A stretch of 7,125 bases of DNA from the NCBI GenBank assembly GCA_030041195.1, contig JASHOI010000310.1, positions 1-7,125 on the forward strand, read 5' to 3'. Made by a program: the position numbers and the translations under genes. Source of the stretch: Streptosporangiaceae bacterium. GTDB taxonomy: Bacteria; Actinomycetota; Actinomycetes; Streptosporangiales; Streptosporangiaceae. Below the pieces are notes generated by a model. That model worked only from the letters and a program-made list of their open reading frames with translations. It was not told the origin of the DNA and ran no database searches. Shown here in pieces: positions 5,920 through 7,125 of this stretch (position 1 is its first letter; every line of letters starts with the position of its first letter).

Positions 5920-6360
5920 ATGGACTTCTATGACTCGACCCAGCCCGACCTGATCCCTGAAGGATCCCACGCTTGCCTGTACTTCGACGGGGACTACGCC
6001 GCCACCGCTGAGCAGGCAAAGCGCTTCGCGGCGGTGCGGTGGATCACCGTTCTCGGCAACTACCGCAACTGTGGCATTGCCGACTTTGAGGCCGGGAACG
6101 AGGTGTTCTCACAGTCTGGTGCGCTGCGCGCGTTCGTCGAGGGTCGCCGCGGCATGGGCGTGAGGGCACGGGTGTACTGCGACCAAGCGAACCTGCCCAC
6201 GGTGCGCTCCGAGCTGGACGGCCTCGAGTACCTCGTCTGGCTCTCCACCCTGAACGGAGACAAACTCTCAGCTAACTACACGCCCGGCTTGTGGGGTGTG
6301 CAGTTCGCCGGTGGCGTGACGGCCGACTACGACACGTCGGTGCTGTACGGCGTCTGGTGA
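5920..6360 (+). CDS. GH25/DUF1906-like lysozyme-fold protein, small
   Basis: From ATG 5920 the protein has 146 residues. The ribosome binding site is poor (AGAGTGG, 5908-5914); GTG 5911 and ATG 5875 are alternative in-frame starts, the last inside the inverted repeat. The strand order resembles a small TIM-barrel lysozyme-like domain: YDSTQP (4-9), CLYFDGDY (19-26), ITVLGNYRN (42-50), DFEAGN (55-60), GVRARVYCD (80-88), YLVWLSTLNGD (104-114), GLWGVQFAGGV (123-133) and YDTSVLYG (137-144). Candidate acidic residues are Asp23, Asp25, Asp55 and Glu57. Similar domains occur in phage endolysins and actinobacterial secreted glycoside-hydrolase-like proteins. It has no signal peptide and no wall-binding module, and it is shorter than a typical 180-200 residue GH25 domain, so it may be a reduced or non-catalytic form. 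It stands alone between an inverted repeat and a hairpin. Confidence 0.55.
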   Translation: MDFYDSTQPDLIPEGSHACLYFDGDYAATAEQAKRFAAVRWITVLGNYRNCGIADFEAGNEVFSQSGALRAFVEGRRGMGVRARVYCDQANLPTVRSELDGLEYLVWLSTLNGDKLSANYTPGLWGVQFAGGVTADYDTSVLYGVW

Positions 6361-6371
6361 ATTAGTGAGCA

Positions 6372-6403
6372 CGTCCCGCTGCGAGACCGGAGGCGGCGGG
6401 ACG
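6372..6403 (+). terminator. Hairpin after the lysin-like gene
   Basis: CGTCCCGC (6372-6379) pairs perfectly with GCGGGACG (6396-6403) around a 16-base loop, starting 12 bases after the stop codon. There is no T-tract, but in high-GC actinobacteria such stems often end transcription. Confidence 0.45.
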
Positions 6404-6431
6404 AATGTGACGCGAGCCGCGAGGCGGCCCT

Positions 6432-6447
6432 GTCCCGTGAGCGGGAC
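6432..6447 (+). repeat. Second hairpin with the same stem sequence
   Basis: GTCCCG (6432-6437) and CGGGAC (6442-6447) form a perfect 6-bp stem with a TGAG loop. The stem repeats that of the hairpin at 6372-6403, so the four arms can pair in alternative ways. Confidence 0.5.
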
Positions 6448-6472
6448 GACATAACACCAGCGGGAAATACCG

Positions 6473-6501
6473 TTGCTGGGCTGAGCGTTGGCACGTACCA
6501 T
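6473..6501 (+). promoter_or_regulatory. Putative promoter of the small transcription unit
   Basis: TTGCTG (6473-6478) and TACCAT (6496-6501) are separated by 17 bases. Each is a partial match to the vegetative consensus, and the pair is followed by the AT-rich TCATTATTAG. Transcription would start near 6508, just ahead of the ribosome binding site at 6516-6521. Confidence 0.35.
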
Positions 6502-6528
6502 CATTATTAGGCAAGAAAGGAACCTTAG

Positions 6529-6630
6529 GTGAATCACTGGTCAGGCAACGGGCAGGACGAGCGGCATGTCGCCATGCCCGCGCTTCCGCAGCTGCGCATA
6601 GCCCTGACCGCCGGGGAGGCTTCTGGGTAA
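6529..6630 (+). CDS. Possible 33-residue leader peptide
   Basis: GTG at 6529 has AAAGGA (6516-6521) seven bases upstream, the best ribosome binding site in the neighbourhood. The frame has 33 codons and stops at TAA 6628-6630. The peptide starts MNHWSGNGQDERHVAMPALP and ends LTAGEASG. It has no membrane helix and no run of a single amino acid of the kind seen in classical attenuator leaders. Its last four codons and stop fall in the 5' arm and loop of the stem-loop at 6618-6653, so a ribosome finishing translation would melt that stem. With the terminator directly downstream, this fits a leader peptide or a small mRNA. It may also be a non-coding RNA with an accidental frame. Confidence 0.35.
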   Translation: MNHWSGNGQDERHVAMPALPQLRIALTAGEASG

Positions 6631-6653
6631 GCAGTAAACACTGACCAGAAGCC
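6618..6653 (+). promoter_or_regulatory. Large stem-loop spanning the leader-peptide stop codon
   Basis: GGCTTCTGG (6618-6626) pairs perfectly with CCAGAAGCC (6645-6653). Inside the loop, CAGT (6632-6635) pairs with ACTG (6640-6643) around AAAC. The 3' end shares two bases (6652-6653) with the base of the following terminator stem, so both cannot form fully at once. Confidence 0.6.
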
Positions 6654-6689
6654 GCTCGCGGGGACGCTCCCAGCGGGCGGTTTTTGTTT
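6652..6689 (+). terminator. Strong Rho-independent terminator
   Basis: CCGCTCGC (6652-6659) pairs with GCGGGCGG (6673-6680, one G-T pair). The stem continues with GGGG (6660-6663) and TCCC (6668-6671) around ACGC, with one bulged A. It is followed directly by TTTTTGTTT (6681-6689). This is the clearest terminator in the window and ends the small transcription unit that starts near 6508. Confidence 0.85.
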
Positions 6690-6718
6690 CGGCAGTCAGG
6701 TTCAATTCCTGCCGTCCA
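6690..6718 (+). other. tRNA T-arm-like fragment
   Basis: CAGG-TTCAATT-CCTG (6697-6711) has the length and conserved bases of a tRNA T-arm (GGTTCAATTCC), followed by CCGTCCA. No matching 5' acceptor strand or anticodon arm is found at the right distance, so a complete tRNA is not supported. It may be a decayed tRNA or the 3' tRNA remnant left by an integration event. A competing pairing is CGGCAG (6690-6695) with CTGCCG (6709-6714). Confidence 0.3.
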
Positions 6719-6785
6719 TGCAGAGCACCATCCTGCGGGATGCACGTGCCCGATTGTTGATAAATGCACAGCGGAACACCATCAG

Positions 6786-6860
6786 TCCCCGGCCGGGTCA
6801 GCGGGTCGATAACACCGGGCCGATCGGGCAAGCCCGTCTTGGGCTCGGCCCGGCCGGGGA
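6786..6860 (+). repeat. GC-rich inverted repeat with alternative pairings ahead of the tRNA array
   Basis: TCCCCGGCCGGG (6786-6797) is the exact complement of CCCGGCCGGGGA (6849-6860). Both arms contain the self-complementary CCCGGCCGGG, so they are direct and inverted repeats at once. Inside, CCGGGCCGA (6815-6823) pairs perfectly with TCGGCCCGG (6845-6853), which uses part of the outer right arm, so the two stems exclude each other. CGGG (6825-6828) and CCCG (6833-6836) add a small inner hairpin. The 3' arm ends 12 bases before the first tRNA. Confidence 0.65.
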
Positions 6861-6872
6861 CGCTTCAACCGC

Positions 6873-6946
6873 GGGCCTGTAGCTCAACTGGATGAGCTTC
6901 TGTTTTGCACGCAGACGGCATAAGGGTTCGAGTCCCTTCAGGTCCA
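6873..6946 (+). tRNA. tRNA-Ala (anticodon TGC)
   Basis: The acceptor GGGCCTG (6873-6879) pairs with CAGGTCC (6939-6945) and includes the G3-U70 pair that marks alanine tRNAs; the discriminator is A (6946). The D-stem is GCTC/GAGC (6882-6885, 6894-6897) around a loop with the GG pair. The anticodon stem is TCTGT/GCAGA (6899-6903, 6911-6915) with loop TTTGCAC and anticodon TGC at 6906-6908. The T-arm is AAGGG-TTCGAGT-CCCTT (6922-6938). CCA is not encoded. The body looks less GC-rich than expected for a core actinobacterial tRNA, which suggests a mobile-element origin. Confidence 0.9.
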
Positions 6947-6950
6947 CTCG

Positions 6951-7022
6951 CTGGCCATGGCCGAGTGGTAAGGCACATGTTTTGGGTACATGAGAGCGGA
7001 GGTTCGAGTCCTCCTGGCCAGA
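6951..7022 (+). tRNA. tRNA-Pro (anticodon TGG)
   Basis: The acceptor CTGGCCA (6951-6957) pairs perfectly with TGGCCAG (7015-7021), with C1-G72 as is usual for bacterial proline tRNAs; the discriminator is A (7022). The D-stem is GCC/GGC (6960-6962, 6972-6974). The anticodon stem is CATGT/ACATG (6976-6980, 6988-6992) around TTTGGGT, giving anticodon TGG at 6983-6985 followed by G37. The T-arm is GGAGG-TTCGAGT-CCTCC (6998-7014). It begins four bases after the Ala tRNA, so both come from one transcript. CCA is not encoded. Confidence 0.9.
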
Positions 7023-7045
7023 CGACGTCCCTGGCGGCGCACCTT

Positions 7046-7123
7046 ACGGGCGTGACGGGAACTGGCATACCTGGTCGGCTCAGACCCGGCCGCATGAGAG
7101 TTCGAATCTCTCCGCCCGTACCA
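7046..7123 (+). tRNA. Leu-like tRNA (anticodon CAG) with short variable loop
   Basis: The acceptor ACGGGCG (7046-7052) pairs perfectly with CGCCCGT (7113-7119), then A73 (7120) and an encoded CCA (7121-7123). The anticodon stem GTCGG/CCGGC (7074-7078, 7086-7090, one T-G pair) holds loop CTCAGAC, so the anticodon is CAG (7081-7083), reading the leucine codon CUG. The T-arm GAGAG-TTCGAAT-CTCTC (7096-7112) is perfect. The D-region resembles leucine tRNAs (GGGAACTGGCATA), but its stem is weak. The variable loop is only CGCAT (7091-7095), whereas bacterial tRNA-Leu normally has a long class II arm. Charging identity is therefore uncertain. It lies 23 bases after the Pro tRNA. Confidence 0.75.
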
Positions 7124-7125
7124 GT

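Noticed and set aside
6660..6720. Complete tRNA with acceptor GGGGACG and T-arm at 6697-6711
   Set aside because: Only about 61 bases separate the ends, the acceptor has a G-A mismatch, no anticodon arm forms, and the 5' part is the stem of a strong terminator. Kept only as a T-arm-like fragment.
6541..6831. Minus-strand ORF of 96 codons
   Set aside because: Antisense to the terminator and the T-arm-like fragment (a GRQELNL-type peptide), with no ribosome binding site.
6865..7095. Minus-strand ORF of 76 codons with a GLEPP-type peptide
   Set aside because: It is the antisense of the tRNA array; such peptides are a known artefact of tRNA T-arms read backwards.
1..7125. CRISPR array or insertion-sequence ends
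   Set aside because: No regularly spaced direct repeats, no transposase fragment and no terminal inverted repeats with target duplications were seen.

Overview
The window is GC-rich DNA with many GTG starts, GC-rich third codon positions and AGGAGG-like ribosome binding sites, which points to a high-GC actinobacterium (Streptomyces-like or a relative). No gene here fixes the genus. The mix of small unrelated genes, lone membrane peptides and a lysin-like protein next to a tRNA array looks like an accessory or mobile-element-rich region rather than a conserved core locus.

Left part (1-3055). A minus-strand gene for a membrane-anchored protein runs off the left edge (318 to beyond 1). It is followed by about 550 bases without a convincing gene, then a small two-helix membrane protein (875-1102). 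A compact alpha/beta hydrolase (1209-1907) converges on a minus-strand pyridoxamine-phosphate-oxidase-family flavin/F420 protein (2073-2585). A plus-strand 81-residue tail-anchored membrane protein (2810-3055) follows. These look like single-gene units with their own ribosome binding sites.

Middle part (3056-5870). A long, hairpin-rich leader precedes a two-gene operon: a GNAT/FemAB-type acyltransferase (3560-4603) and a 12-helix MFS transporter (4600-5799). They are joined by an ATGA overlap, so they are probably co-translated. The natural reading is that the enzyme acylates (or aminoacylates) a small molecule or peptide and the transporter moves the substrate or product across the membrane. 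A short ORF (3394-3585) with a perfect ribosome binding site overlaps the acyltransferase start; it could be a leader peptide or a precursor peptide. A plausible terminator follows the operon.

Right part (5870-7125). A small GH25/lysozyme-like barrel protein without a visible signal peptide (5920-6360) lies behind a perfect 10-bp inverted repeat. Then come two related hairpins, a compact transcription unit (putative promoter, 33-codon ORF, large stem-loop, strong Rho-independent terminator), a highly self-complementary GC-rich segment, and an array of three tRNAs: Ala(TGC), Pro(TGG) and a Leu-like tRNA(CAG). The array has tight spacing, and its last member combines a Leu anticodon with a short, class-I-sized variable loop. 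The array may continue past the right edge. tRNA arrays beside lysin-like genes are typical of phages, plasmids and integrative elements, but no integrase or replication gene is visible here.
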